Shown here: positions 25,261 through 33,407 of the stretch, piece by piece
How positions within the stretch are numbered: the stretch's first letter is position 1
Layout of the letters: each line of letters starts with the position of its first letter
Source of the DNA: UBA6107 sp964459385
GTDB taxonomy: Bacteria > Chloroflexota > Anaerolineae > Anaerolineales > Anaerolineaceae
DNA length: 64,000 nt
Direction: 5' to 3'
Assembly: GCA_964459385.1 (NCBI GenBank)
Contig: CAYWLG010000003.1
Span: forward strand, 1 to 64,000
Translations under genes and position numbers: made by a program
The notes under the pieces: model-generated
What the model was told of the DNA's origin: nothing
The model's input: only the letters and a program-made list of their open reading frames with translations
Database searches by the model: none

Positions 25261-26799
25261 TTAATTCCCTTCCACCCATTGATTAAAGATGTCGCTCAGA
25301 TCGCAGGCACAATCCTTTTCAGCCAGGCTTTTGAACCCGGCAGCGGTGCCGATGCCCCACTCATTTTGCTCTACATAATCGCGCAGAAAAGCGTCAAAGG
25401 TATCCTGCCCTATCTGATCGGCCAGAGCGGTCAGGAAGAGCGGGCCGCGTCCGTAAACAATGGCACCATATTCGCGCCCCTGATAGTCACCAGCGGGCAG
25501 CCCGATGGGTTTATCCTCGTTATCCACGCGCGACCAGCGCGCGCCCCAGGAGTCGCGATATCCCTGCCAGCCTGTCGCGCCGTAGCGATCCAGATAGTAG
25601 AGGCCGGTAACATATTGGGTGACAGCCTCGTCCAGCCAGGGTTCGTTGGCCTGATCGTTGCCCACCAGATTGTAAAACCACTGATGGCCGATCTCGTGAG
25701 CCACGGTGGATTCGAGCAGAATAGCGGCCGGGGTGCCGTTGACAACAGCATCCGAGTTAAAGAGGGCCTGATTGATGCCGGTGATGCCCGGATACTCAAT
25801 GCCGTAGGCGCCATCCATCGGGATGCTGACGATGTCGAACTCGGTATAGGGGTAGGGCGCAAAACGCTCTGAGTAACTCTGCAGCGCATTGAACGCCGTA
25901 TCCAGGGCTTGCTGTGCGCCTTCGCTTTGGCTGCCCAAGGCATAGACGTTGATCACCGTTTGGCCCATCGTCTGACTGACGAGGGTGTATTGTTCACTGG
26001 CGGCCAGGTAAAAATCGCGGGCAGGGCCGGCAGCAAAGGTGACGGTTTGCGCGTCCCCGTTGAGTGTTTCTGCCACCTTTACCCCGGCGGCAACCAGTTT
26101 GAGCGCTTTCGGGGCCGTCACCTGCACCAGGTAGAAGCTGGCATCCTGAAAGGTCGTGTCGGCGTTGGGCGGGATCAGCCCCTCATGCCAGCCGTTCGCA
26201 TCATAGACCGGGATGGCCGGGTAAAAGCCATCCAGAGCCAGCAGCCCGCCCACATAGGCAAAAAGCCCGTAATTGCCGGCGGTCTGGGTGGGCACCGACA
26301 CCTCAAAATTCATTTTGATCTTCACGGCTTGCCCCACTGCCAGCGGCGCCGCAAGGGGCACTTTGAGCGCACTGCGACTGCCTTCATAGACAGGCTCAAC
26401 GGTACTGTCATCTATGGATAGGGTTGTGATCTCAGAAGAGCCACCTTCCATGTTGGGGAAGAGCTGGAAATAGACCTCATTAAGCGGCTCAGATTCGCGA
26501 TTGGTGTAGAGCACTTCCTCTTCGCCATGCAGGCGGGTATAGTCGGGGTCGATCACCAGATCGATATGGTAAACGGTGGCGCCGGGCAGTTGATCGAGCA
26601 CACCCTGCTGGCTGCTGACCAATCCACTGCGAAAGGCCGAACGGTCGCTCCAGCTTTCCAACTCGGACGGCAGTGGTGCCACCGTCGGCATTGGAGAGGT
26701 GGTTTCAGTAAGAGTTACTGTTGGGGTAGCCGGAAGGACAGTACAAGCCGTGAGAAGGAAAATAATTATGAAAGAGAAGTTGTGGGCGAGGCTTTTCAT
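25261..26799 (-). CDS. M1-family zinc aminopeptidase lipoprotein
   Basis: A 512-residue secreted metallopeptidase. The N terminus is a lipoprotein signal (hydrophobic, LLTAC, Cys19) followed by a Thr/Pro-rich linker. An M1 N-terminal beta domain (about 70-260) precedes the catalytic domain with HEIGHQW (about 367) and the third zinc ligand Glu in NEPWLDEAV, 18 residues on. The exopeptidase motif GAMEN is replaced by GAYGIEYPG, so substrate handling may differ. The start overlaps the DUF1810 stop by four bases (ATGA). Confidence 0.9.
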   Translation of the reverse strand: MKSLAHNFSFIIIFLLTACTVLPATPTVTLTETTSPMPTVAPLPSELESWSDRSAFRSGLVSSQQGVLDQLPGATVYHIDLVIDPDYTRLHGEEEVLYTNRESEPLNEVYFQLFPNMEGGSSEITTLSIDDSTVEPVYEGSRSALKVPLAAPLAVGQAVKIKMNFEVSVPTQTAGNYGLFAYVGGLLALDGFYPAIPVYDANGWHEGLIPPNADTTFQDASFYLVQVTAPKALKLVAAGVKVAETLNGDAQTVTFAAGPARDFYLAASEQYTLVSQTMGQTVINVYALGSQSEGAQQALDTAFNALQSYSERFAPYPYTEFDIVSIPMDGAYGIEYPGITGINQALFNSDAVVNGTPAAILLESTVAHEIGHQWFYNLVGNDQANEPWLDEAVTQYVTGLYYLDRYGATGWQGYRDSWGARWSRVDNEDKPIGLPAGDYQGREYGAIVYGRGPLFLTALADQIGQDTFDAFLRDYVEQNEWGIGTAAGFKSLAEKDCACDLSDIFNQWVEGN

Positions 26800-27254
26800 G
26801 GCTTTTCTCCTGTGTGCGAAGTGCTGGAAGTTCTCAGCAGTTCAAGTGTGCGCGGGTCTACTGTGGCGTCAAAATATTTCGCCAGCAGCGCCGTGAAAAG
26901 CGGCTCCTGCGGTGCGGCCAGGGCAAAGAGCGACAAACAAGAGCGCAGCTTCAGGTCATCGGGCGAGGCGAAGATCTGCTGGGCCGTTTTGCCCCGCAAA
27001 TCCGCCACAATTTTGCAGCAGTCTCGCAAACGCTGCCCCAGAATTGGATGGGCCAGGTAAGCGTGCGCTTCTGCCAATCCGCTCAGCGCATATAAACGGG
27101 CCGTCTCACTGAACCCCAGCCCCTGCAACTGCGGAAAGATGAACCACATCCAGTGAGAGGTTTTGCGGCCAACTTTCAACTCACGAATCACCTGAGCGTA
27201 GACCGGTGCCTGCGCAGAGAGAAATCTGCTGAGTGAATAAGGATCGTTTTGCAT
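26796..27254 (-). CDS. DUF1810 family protein
   Basis: A 152-residue protein with the DUF1810 signature: RFLSAQAPVYAQVIRELKVGRKTSHWMWFIFPQ (here in part), GLGFSETARLYAL, then AHAYLAHPILGQRLRDC. The family is helical, calpastatin-like in some annotations, and of unknown function. GAGGG precedes the ATG by about six bases. It is coupled to the downstream M1 peptidase gene by an ATGA overlap; there is no evident functional link. Confidence 0.88.
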   Translation of the reverse strand: MQNDPYSLSRFLSAQAPVYAQVIRELKVGRKTSHWMWFIFPQLQGLGFSETARLYALSGLAEAHAYLAHPILGQRLRDCCKIVADLRGKTAQQIFASPDDLKLRSCLSLFALAAPQEPLFTALLAKYFDATVDPRTLELLRTSSTSHTGEKP

Positions 27255-27364
27255 TTATGCCCTCGCATTTAACACTATACAACAAAAAATCCAACAAATT
27301 CACACTCTGATGAAGCATTAAGGGACTTTTCTTAAAATATTTTACAGAATGTTAATATTTGCTT

Positions 27365-27390
27365 CTCAAATCGACCGATTAGAGTAGAAT
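27365..27390 (+). promoter_or_regulatory. 20-base operator-like palindrome with -10 box
   Basis: CTCAAATCG (27365-27373), AC, CGATTAGAG (27376-27384): an inverted repeat with one mismatch in nine. TAGAAT (27385-27390) follows directly and can serve as a -10 box for the gene at 27464. The -35 region is weak. Confidence 0.5.
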
Positions 27391-27408
27391 CAAAAGGGCA
27401 GGGAGAGA

Positions 27409-27477
27409 ATGAACCTTGCCTCTAGAAAGCGGATCGTTCAGAACAATGCTTTGTGGAGTGAACATGTCGATATTTAA
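27409..27477 (+). CDS. possible 22-residue upstream leader ORF
   Basis: An ATG at 27409 with GGGAG four bases upstream opens a 22-codon frame ending in TAA at 27475-27477, in a different frame from and overlapping the start of the gene at 27464. Its stop lies 12 bases inside that gene, so ribosomes finishing it could re-initiate or interfere. No peptide family is recognised. Confidence 0.3.
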   Translation: MNLASRKRIVQNNALWSEHVDI

Positions 27478-28534
27478 ATACCCCTTCTCGTTTACAGAAG
27501 ATGTACTCAACCAGAAGACCGGAATTCTCACTCTGGACGAACCGCTTCCCTACAGCACAAAGGCTCAGGAAAGCGGTTTTTATCGCACCGGCAAGATCGA
27601 GCTAAACGATAATCACAGCCTGGACCTGGTGCTTTACCACAATGAGCATACTGCCAAGTTCATGTATCTGCGCCAGTGCAAAGCCGACGATTCACTGATG
27701 CACATCATCGGCATGAACGGCGATCTGGCCGGTTATGATGGGCAGATCACCCTGCCCGGGCAGCTTTGCCTGGGGGCCGAGCGCTCGCTGCTCACCGGTA
27801 ACGCCATCAACTCCATTTTCCAATCGCCCAGTTTGCTGCCCACCTTCAATAAATATCATCAGAATAACATCGCCGTCTTCCCGATCGCACGTGAGGGGCT
27901 TAAATATCAGGTGCAGGACGCCATTTATCAAAGTTACGGGTATTTGTGCGACGAAGTAGTGCTGGATGCGCACCACGTGTTCGACAGCTCCGTGCCGGTT
28001 TACAGCCGCACGGTGGAATTGACCATCTTCAAAGACAAAGACCTGGATGCCCATCAGAAAGAAAAGATCAAAGTGGCCTTCTTTGCCGACAGCATCGCCA
28101 GCGGGCTGGTGATGAAAGAAGTGATCGCCCGGGTGAAAGAACGCTTTGAGAACCTGAAACAGGTAGAGGTGGTGGCCCCGCTGGCCTCCATCCGTGGGTT
28201 ATGCAGCCTGGTGCAGTCAGACCTGGCCCGCGATTTCAACGTGCGCGTGCATGTATTTGACACCCTGCTCAACGCCCTGCCACCTGATTTCTACTACTCC
28301 GCCCACTACAATATTCCCGAACTGCATATCGTGCCTGAGATGGACGCCGCTTATCGAGAATGGTGGGGGCGGGACGAGCAGGGCAATTACATTGCCGACA
28401 CGGCCTGCGCAGGTTACGGCTGGAGTGAGGCGTTCTACTCACCGCGCAAACAGATTCAAATGATGAACAGCCAGTTGCAATTGCGGCACAATTTGACCAT
28501 CGCCGACATCGTGAAGCGCAATCTTTTTAGCTAA
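27464..28534 (+). CDS. unknown protein with a phosphoribosyltransferase-like domain
   Basis: A 356-residue cytoplasmic protein that I do not recognise as a named family. Residues about 130-300 resemble a type I PRTase: AVFPIAREGLKY (137-148) as the hood strand and loop, KIKVAFFADSIASGLVMKEVI (201-221) in the position of the PRPP-binding DDxxxTG loop, then VEVVAPLASIRGL and NVRVHVFDTL as later strands. The acidic pair is reduced to one Asp, so binding may be altered. The N-terminal 130 residues are beta-rich. GGAG lies five bases before ATG 27464. Confidence 0.7.
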   Translation: MSIFKYPFSFTEDVLNQKTGILTLDEPLPYSTKAQESGFYRTGKIELNDNHSLDLVLYHNEHTAKFMYLRQCKADDSLMHIIGMNGDLAGYDGQITLPGQLCLGAERSLLTGNAINSIFQSPSLLPTFNKYHQNNIAVFPIAREGLKYQVQDAIYQSYGYLCDEVVLDAHHVFDSSVPVYSRTVELTIFKDKDLDAHQKEKIKVAFFADSIASGLVMKEVIARVKERFENLKQVEVVAPLASIRGLCSLVQSDLARDFNVRVHVFDTLLNALPPDFYYSAHYNIPELHIVPEMDAAYREWWGRDEQGNYIADTACAGYGWSEAFYSPRKQIQMMNSQLQLRHNLTIADIVKRNLFS

Positions 28535-28552
28535 ACATAGAGAATTAAAATG

Positions 28553-28589
28553 AAAGAACCGTTGCTATAAAAAGCGACGGTTCTTTTTT
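28553..28589. terminator. bidirectional Rho-independent terminator
   Basis: AAAGAACCGTTGC (28553-28565) pairs with GCGACGGTTCTTT (28574-28586) with one wobble, flanked by A on the left and TTT on the right. It serves the convergent genes ending at 28534 and 28599. Confidence 0.88.
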
Positions 28590-28598
28590 GTTGGTACT

Positions 28599-29633
28599 CT
28601 ATCTGCCCTGCTGCCCGTTTTGACCTTGCATGGTCTGGCCCGGTTGAGGGGTGAACTGCGGGCCGGTGCCTGCGGGTGATTGGCCGTAGTAGTAATCATT
28701 CGGCGTGCCGATGGTGGCAGGGTCGGAACCTGTGCCGTAGCTATTGCCGTTCTCGCTGCCGGGCACCGATGTAGCCGATGCGTCTTCCGACTGCCAGGGC
28801 TGAGAGTCGCCTTCGCCGGTATTTTCAGGGTTGTTCACGCAACCGGCAGCGCCATCACAAAGCCGGTCTTGGTCTCTGGTTTGCAGCAGGTCGCGCAACT
28901 GGATGGGGTCGGCCAGGCCGGTTTGCACCAGTTGAAGCTGTGACTGCATCATCGTGCGCGTTTGCAGCAAAATGGCCTCGTTCTGCTGGCTGCCTTTGGA
29001 CTGAATCTGATCCAGCACCTGTGTTTGGATGGCCAACTGCCGCTGCATTTGAGTGAGCAAGCGTGTGGCATCGTTATCCGGTTGGTTGAGAGCGAACTGG
29101 ATTGCCTGATTGACCTCTAGCGCATAACGCCCAACCAGGTCTTCGGGAACGATCTGCCCTGCATCGATCAGGGTTTGAATCTCTTGCAGACGACGGGCGG
29201 CAAAGTTTAGAGCCGTTTGCACTTGGGCATCGGGATCTGTGGTGAGCGTTAACTGCACATTTTCTGTGAGCAGTTTCAGATCATAGAGCGGTGAATCGGG
29301 CTGGCTGCTCTGGGCAGCGGCCACAGTGATGCCACCTCCGCCTAAAATCAGGGTCAGGATCACTATTGCTGAAGTGATAAAGTTGATCATGGGACGTGCC
29401 TCCTTATTGGCAAGTGGGAACAACTTGAAGGATTTCTGTTTCCACATGCTACGACGCGAATGGGCGTCAGGAGTTACGCTCCAATCGATTTTTGCGGCTT
29501 CATTGAGAAAACGTGCCCGTCCGCTTTGTGCGCGCAGGGGGTTTCGCCCTTCCGTGCCACGCATGGACTTCAGCTTCTCGATCAATTCTTTTTCGTCTTT
29601 TTCACTCGATCTCATTTGGTCGCTCTTTCTCAT
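28599..29633 (-). CDS. DUF5667 membrane protein, likely anti-sigma partner
   Basis: A 344-residue single-pass protein. The N-terminal ~80 residues are charged and cytoplasmic, one membrane helix lies at about 83-107, and the outside part opens with the DUF5667 signature QPDSPLYDLKLLTENVQLTLT. A helical Gln-rich region (about 140-250) and a disordered Gly/Pro/Gln tail follow. Its start codon overlaps the stop of the ECF sigma gene, the usual layout of a membrane anti-sigma factor; that function is inferred from position. The ATG at 29633 is used; a GTG directly before it is possible. Confidence 0.82.
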   Translation of the reverse strand: MRKSDQMRSSEKDEKELIEKLKSMRGTEGRNPLRAQSGRARFLNEAAKIDWSVTPDAHSRRSMWKQKSFKLFPLANKEARPMINFITSAIVILTLILGGGGITVAAAQSSQPDSPLYDLKLLTENVQLTLTTDPDAQVQTALNFAARRLQEIQTLIDAGQIVPEDLVGRYALEVNQAIQFALNQPDNDATRLLTQMQRQLAIQTQVLDQIQSKGSQQNEAILLQTRTMMQSQLQLVQTGLADPIQLRDLLQTRDQDRLCDGAAGCVNNPENTGEGDSQPWQSEDASATSVPGSENGNSYGTGSDPATIGTPNDYYYGQSPAGTGPQFTPQPGQTMQGQNGQQGR

Positions 29634-30166
29634 CACGACAGGTGTTTGCGCAGGTTGATCAGGGCGCGGTGCTGCAGGGCTTTAACGGCGCCGACGGGTT
29701 TTTGCAGCGCAAGTGCAACTGCCTCGTTCCCCCATTCTTCGATGAAGCGCAGCACAATGACCTGGCGCTGGCTGGGGGGAAGCTGGCTTAAGGCCTGACG
29801 GATTCTTTCTTGTTCAGCCCGTTCGATCAATTGTGACTCGGGCGGTTGTTCTTTCGTTTCGGGCAGCGAATCGTCCAGTTCTTCCAGCAGGTAGCGCTCT
29901 TTGCGGTACTGGTCGGTGATCCAGTTGTGCGCTATCCGATAAAGGTAGGCTTGCAAATGATCTCGCGGCCCTTTGTTCTGCTGCAGTGCTTTGAGGAAAC
30001 GCGAGAACGTTTCAGCCACGCAATCTTCGGCCAGCGTTTCATCACCCAGCAATCTGCGGGCGTAGCGAAAGAGGCCCTGGTGATAGCGGTCATAGATGGA
30101 ACCCAGGGCAGACAGGTCGCCTTTTTGCGATCTGGCCAGCAGCGCACGCTCTTCAGCAAATTCCAT
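29633..30166 (-). CDS. ECF-type sigma-70 factor
   Basis: A 177-residue sigma factor. Region 2 spans about residues 20-85 (GLFRYARRLLGDETLAEDCV; LYRIAHNWITDQYRK) and region 4 about 115-170 (LSQLPPSQRQVIVLRFIEEW; PVGAVKALQHRALINLRK). It would redirect RNA polymerase when released by the DUF5667 protein. ATG 30166 has no Shine-Dalgarno sequence, and TATAAG ends five bases upstream (30172-30177, minus strand), so the transcript may be leaderless. GCGTCA occurs twice just upstream and could belong to an autoregulated promoter. Confidence 0.93.
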   Translation of the reverse strand: MEFAEERALLARSQKGDLSALGSIYDRYHQGLFRYARRLLGDETLAEDCVAETFSRFLKALQQNKGPRDHLQAYLYRIAHNWITDQYRKERYLLEELDDSLPETKEQPPESQLIERAEQERIRQALSQLPPSQRQVIVLRFIEEWGNEAVALALQKPVGAVKALQHRALINLRKHLS

Positions 30167-30220
30167 TGTCACTTATATGACGCAAAAGAGAACAAAGAGT
30201 GACGCATCATTAAGTCCTTT

Positions 30221-30721
30221 TTAGCGCAATGGTTTGTAGAGATCATAAACGGTGGTGCCATCGGGCATCACTTTAGGCGCACTGTGGATGCGAAAGCCCA
30301 TGTGCTGCCAGAAGGCGATGCCAGCCGGGTTGTTCACCTGCACCCCTGAGAGGAGGGCGGTCACGGCCGGGTGGGTGCGAATCTCCGCTTCAACCTGTGC
30401 CACTATCTGCCAACCGATTCCACTGCCGCGATAGGGAGCGGCAATCATCAGCAATTCCAGAAAGGCATGTGAGGGTTCCCCTTCAAAATTGCCGGGCACG
30501 TAATCCAGCACGCCGACCATCTTGCCTTCTTCATTAAAGAGACCGCAATAACGACCGCCAGCCCGGGCAGAGAGCTGCAAGTCAGCCAGTACCATTTCTC
30601 TGGAAGCCTTGGCAACCGGACCCAAAGCCAGAAAATCTTCGCTTTGACGGTAGACTGCCAGAATCTCTTCCACATCGGCTTTGTTCACCGGACGATACTC
30701 ATAGAGACCCTCTAACGTCAT
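30221..30721 (-). CDS. GNAT-family N-acetyltransferase
   Basis: A 166-residue acetyltransferase. The fold is clear: YRPVNKADVEEILAVYRQ at the N terminus, beta4 with AFLELLMIAAPYRGSGIGWQIV (acetyl-CoA pyrophosphate loop RGSGIG), and VNNPAGIAFWQHMGFRI as the C-terminal motif. The acceptor substrate is unknown. ATG 30721 is preferred (AGGG nine bases upstream) over a TTG at 30742. The gene stands 54 bases upstream of the ECF sigma gene on the same strand. Confidence 0.9.
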   Translation of the reverse strand: MTLEGLYEYRPVNKADVEEILAVYRQSEDFLALGPVAKASREMVLADLQLSARAGGRYCGLFNEEGKMVGVLDYVPGNFEGEPSHAFLELLMIAAPYRGSGIGWQIVAQVEAEIRTHPAVTALLSGVQVNNPAGIAFWQHMGFRIHSAPKVMPDGTTVYDLYKPLR

Positions 30722-30879
30722 TTTCTTTACCCTAATAGACAAAATTTCTCCACGCGACGAATCTTAGAAATTAACCTATTTCTCATTTTAGTGCCGTTTA
30801 ATTGAACAATATTATTTTTGCCGCTCATTTTTCAGCACCGTGTGCGGATCAAGGCATTAAAAGTAGAAAGAACTGTTCT

Positions 30880-30908
30880 TTGACAAACTGACCGTGCTAA
30901 AATTAAAT
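30880..30908 (+). promoter_or_regulatory. sigma-70 promoter of the secreted HExxH protein
   Basis: TTGACA (30880-30885) and TTAAAT (30903-30908) are separated by 17 bases, which would give a leader of about 95 bases to the start at 31011. Confidence 0.55.
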
Positions 30909-31010
30909 CAACTTTATTGTTTCTTTTTCTTCGCTTAGTTCCCATCATCGCTGAATAATCCAGTTTCGCTATTGTCCATTTCAACCGGGCAGCTTTAAAA
31001 GGAAGTTGTG

Positions 31011-32624
31011 TTGAAAACATACTCACTCCTTTGGTTCCGTATATTCATTACCGGTATCACCGTCATCGGTTTGTTTTTGCCTGCCCGCAATGTGACCGCC
31101 AAAGCCGATGTGCTCTATAACGGCGATTTCGAACTGGGAAACCTGCAACTGCACGGGAATGAGATCTCTGGCTGGCAACAGGATGGGTGGAAGATCGGCC
31201 GCAGCGACTTTGCCTGGGATTTTCTGTATGCGCATTCGGGCCTGCGCAGTGCCAAGATCACCAATATTTACAAGAATGAAGCCCGCTGGGTGCAAACCAT
31301 TCAAGTGCAGCCGCATTCGATCTACCGCCTTTCAGGCTGGATTCGCACGCGCAACATCCCGATGGGCACGGTTCAGGGGGCCAGTCTGGCGGTGGCAGGC
31401 ACCGACATTCACACAAAGCCCATGATCGGCGATCACGACTGGACCTATGTGTATCTCGACTTTACCACCAAAGAGGAAGCCTATGTACAGATCGCTGCCA
31501 GCCTCGGTGGAGATGAAGGCCGGGTTTCGGGCACAGCCTGGTTCGACGACATTCATCTCGATCTGATCAATAATTCCCTTTGCTTTTCGCTTAACGCACA
31601 AATGAGCCCGCCGCTGGTGGGCGAGACCATCGAGGTAAGCCCTGCCCCAAACTGCAATAACGGCACCCAATATGCTTACGGTACCCAGGTCACCTTAAAA
31701 GCCATTCCTCTGGCAGGTTCGGGGTATCAATTCGATCACTGGCAGGATGGCTTCACCCATCTGGATAACCCCGTCACCGTGGCAATGACCAGCGATCTGG
31801 ATCTGACCGCGTTCTTCTCGGCCGGGGGACGCAAAGCCACCTCCTGGAAGATCTTAACCTTGATCTATAAGGATGTCGATTTCACCTACTTCGATCTGGC
31901 CGGGAAACACCATTTTGTCTCTGAAATGACCCCCAGCGAAGTTGACCGGGCCGTCTCAGCGGTAAAGCAGTTCGTCAACAGCGATATCCCTGAATTGACC
32001 GATGGAATGGTTGAAGCGAGCCTGACGGTGGTTCTGCCAAATCATCCGCTCACCGAACTGCAAAGATTCTGCGGCTTTTATCCGAGCAAGCAAGAGACCA
32101 AAGCCGACCTGGATAGGACGTACGATTCTGTGATCGTCATTTGGGACTCGATCGGCATTGACGATATCGGCACCGAGTTGAACATCGCCAAGTGTGGTGG
32201 GCTGACCTACCCAAATGGCACGGCGCAAACCTATTCGACCATCCCCTTCAACTCGATCTCGGTGTATCAGCAAAATGTGTTCAAACATGAGTGGGGGCAT
32301 GCGATTCTGGCTTATTTCGATGCGGCCGGGGTCACGCCAGAGCCCGTGGTCAATAATCACATCAATAGCACCGATCATCAATATGTGAACTGCCTGACCG
32401 GTGAGCCCTATGAACTGGAAAATGAGCTTTTTGCCGACTCTCTGCCCAATTCGATCTACAACAATTACAGCGGCTTTACCCATGATTATTACAGCGGGCT
32501 GACGGCCACGATAGATGACCCGACCACCTGCCTGGGCATCAGCGCCTCTGCCTGGGCCTATGGCGGCCCGGTCATTCACGAAGGCGAAACGGTTCCGGGG
32601 CTGATCAACAAAGCACTCGAATAG
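31011..32624 (+). CDS. secreted multidomain protein with HExxH metalloprotease motif
   Basis: A 537-residue exported protein. A signal peptide (about 1-30) is followed by a galactose-binding-like beta-sandwich (about 35-185: YNGDFELGNLQ, GWIRTRN, TAWFDDIHL), an InlB-type B repeat (about 200-275: YGTQVTLKAIPLAGSGYQ, FDHWQDG), and a C-terminal domain with FKHEWGHAILAYFDAAG (about 427-443), an HExxH zinc motif. It fits an extracellular glycan-bound protease, but no named protease family is recognised. GGAAG is five bases before TTG 31011; a GTG at 31008 is possible. Confidence 0.75.
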   Translation: MKTYSLLWFRIFITGITVIGLFLPARNVTAKADVLYNGDFELGNLQLHGNEISGWQQDGWKIGRSDFAWDFLYAHSGLRSAKITNIYKNEARWVQTIQVQPHSIYRLSGWIRTRNIPMGTVQGASLAVAGTDIHTKPMIGDHDWTYVYLDFTTKEEAYVQIAASLGGDEGRVSGTAWFDDIHLDLINNSLCFSLNAQMSPPLVGETIEVSPAPNCNNGTQYAYGTQVTLKAIPLAGSGYQFDHWQDGFTHLDNPVTVAMTSDLDLTAFFSAGGRKATSWKILTLIYKDVDFTYFDLAGKHHFVSEMTPSEVDRAVSAVKQFVNSDIPELTDGMVEASLTVVLPNHPLTELQRFCGFYPSKQETKADLDRTYDSVIVIWDSIGIDDIGTELNIAKCGGLTYPNGTAQTYSTIPFNSISVYQQNVFKHEWGHAILAYFDAAGVTPEPVVNNHINSTDHQYVNCLTGEPYELENELFADSLPNSIYNNYSGFTHDYYSGLTATIDDPTTCLGISASAWAYGGPVIHEGETVPGLINKALE

Positions 32625-32648
32625 CAAAAACGTTTTCTTCGCCTGGCG

Positions 32649-33407
32649 TTACTTCTGGCAGTAATCCAGAATCGCCTGACGCATGGATTGGTTGATCTCA
32701 AAGTGTGAGCCAAGAAAATCAAGGATCGCCAGCGCTGACTCACGGTTGCGCTCATATCCCTGCATCCAGCTTGGGAGGCAGGCAGCGGTGGCCGAAAACC
32801 GCTGCTCAAAGCGCCGCTCGCCCGAAAATTCATCTCGGAATGCGGGCTGGGCGGCTTCGATCTGTTCGGTCAATTCGACCAGGCGATCCACCGCGTACAT
32901 TTGAATGAAGCGCATGGCCGAGAGCTTTTCGCCGCGTCGGTCACGCGCCAGGCCTATATACAGGTTGGTGAGGGCTTCGCCGATCAGCCAATCGGCCTTA
33001 TGTTGAACGGGTTGGCTTTTCGTTTTAGGCAGGGCAATGGCTTCAGGAACCTCAGGGCGCTTCCAGATCACCCGGCCGGGCGCAAAGACGGCGTTTTCGA
33101 GTTCTGTCCTGTCAAACACGGCAAATTCACAGAAAACACCGTCCGCAAAGAGCAGTTTATAGCCGTCTTCTGTGTTGGCAAAGGCATAGGCCACCGGGCA
33201 GATGGCTTCCATCCAGGCGAGATCCTCAATAAAAGCTTTTTTTGCCCCGGCCGCGACGATCACAAAAAAATCGAGGTCAGAAAATTCGTCCATGCGCTCG
33301 AGCTCAAGTCCGGCCGACCCCAGCCCGATGAGGGCCAGCGCCTGTGGGTATTTTTCAAGCGACTGCCCGATCTCGATGAGCCGTTGTTTTAATTTATCCA
33401 CATTCAT
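32649..33407 (-). CDS. nucleotidyltransferase-fold protein
   Basis: A 252-residue protein with the minimal nucleotidyltransferase motif at its N terminus: LIGLGSAGLELERMDEFSDLDFFVIV (about residues 26-51), with the GS helix cap and a DLD acidic pair. The rest is helical (TNLYIGLARDRRGEKLSAMRF). It resembles aminoglycoside or lincosamide nucleotidyltransferases in layout, but the substrate cannot be assigned. The ATG overlaps the stop of the LLM gene (ATGA), so the two are coupled. Confidence 0.8.
   Translation of the reverse strand: MNVDKLKQRLIEIGQSLEKYPQALALIGLGSAGLELERMDEFSDLDFFVIVAAGAKKAFIEDLAWMEAICPVAYAFANTEDGYKLLFADGVFCEFAVFDRTELENAVFAPGRVIWKRPEVPEAIALPKTKSQPVQHKADWLIGEALTNLYIGLARDRRGEKLSAMRFIQMYAVDRLVELTEQIEAAQPAFRDEFSGERRFEQRFSATAACLPSWMQGYERNRESALAILDFLGSHFEINQSMRQAILDYCQK

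Noticed and set aside
30880..30903. TTGACA with TAAAAT as a promoter
   Set aside because: The spacer would be only 12 bases; TTAAAT at 17 bases is preferred.
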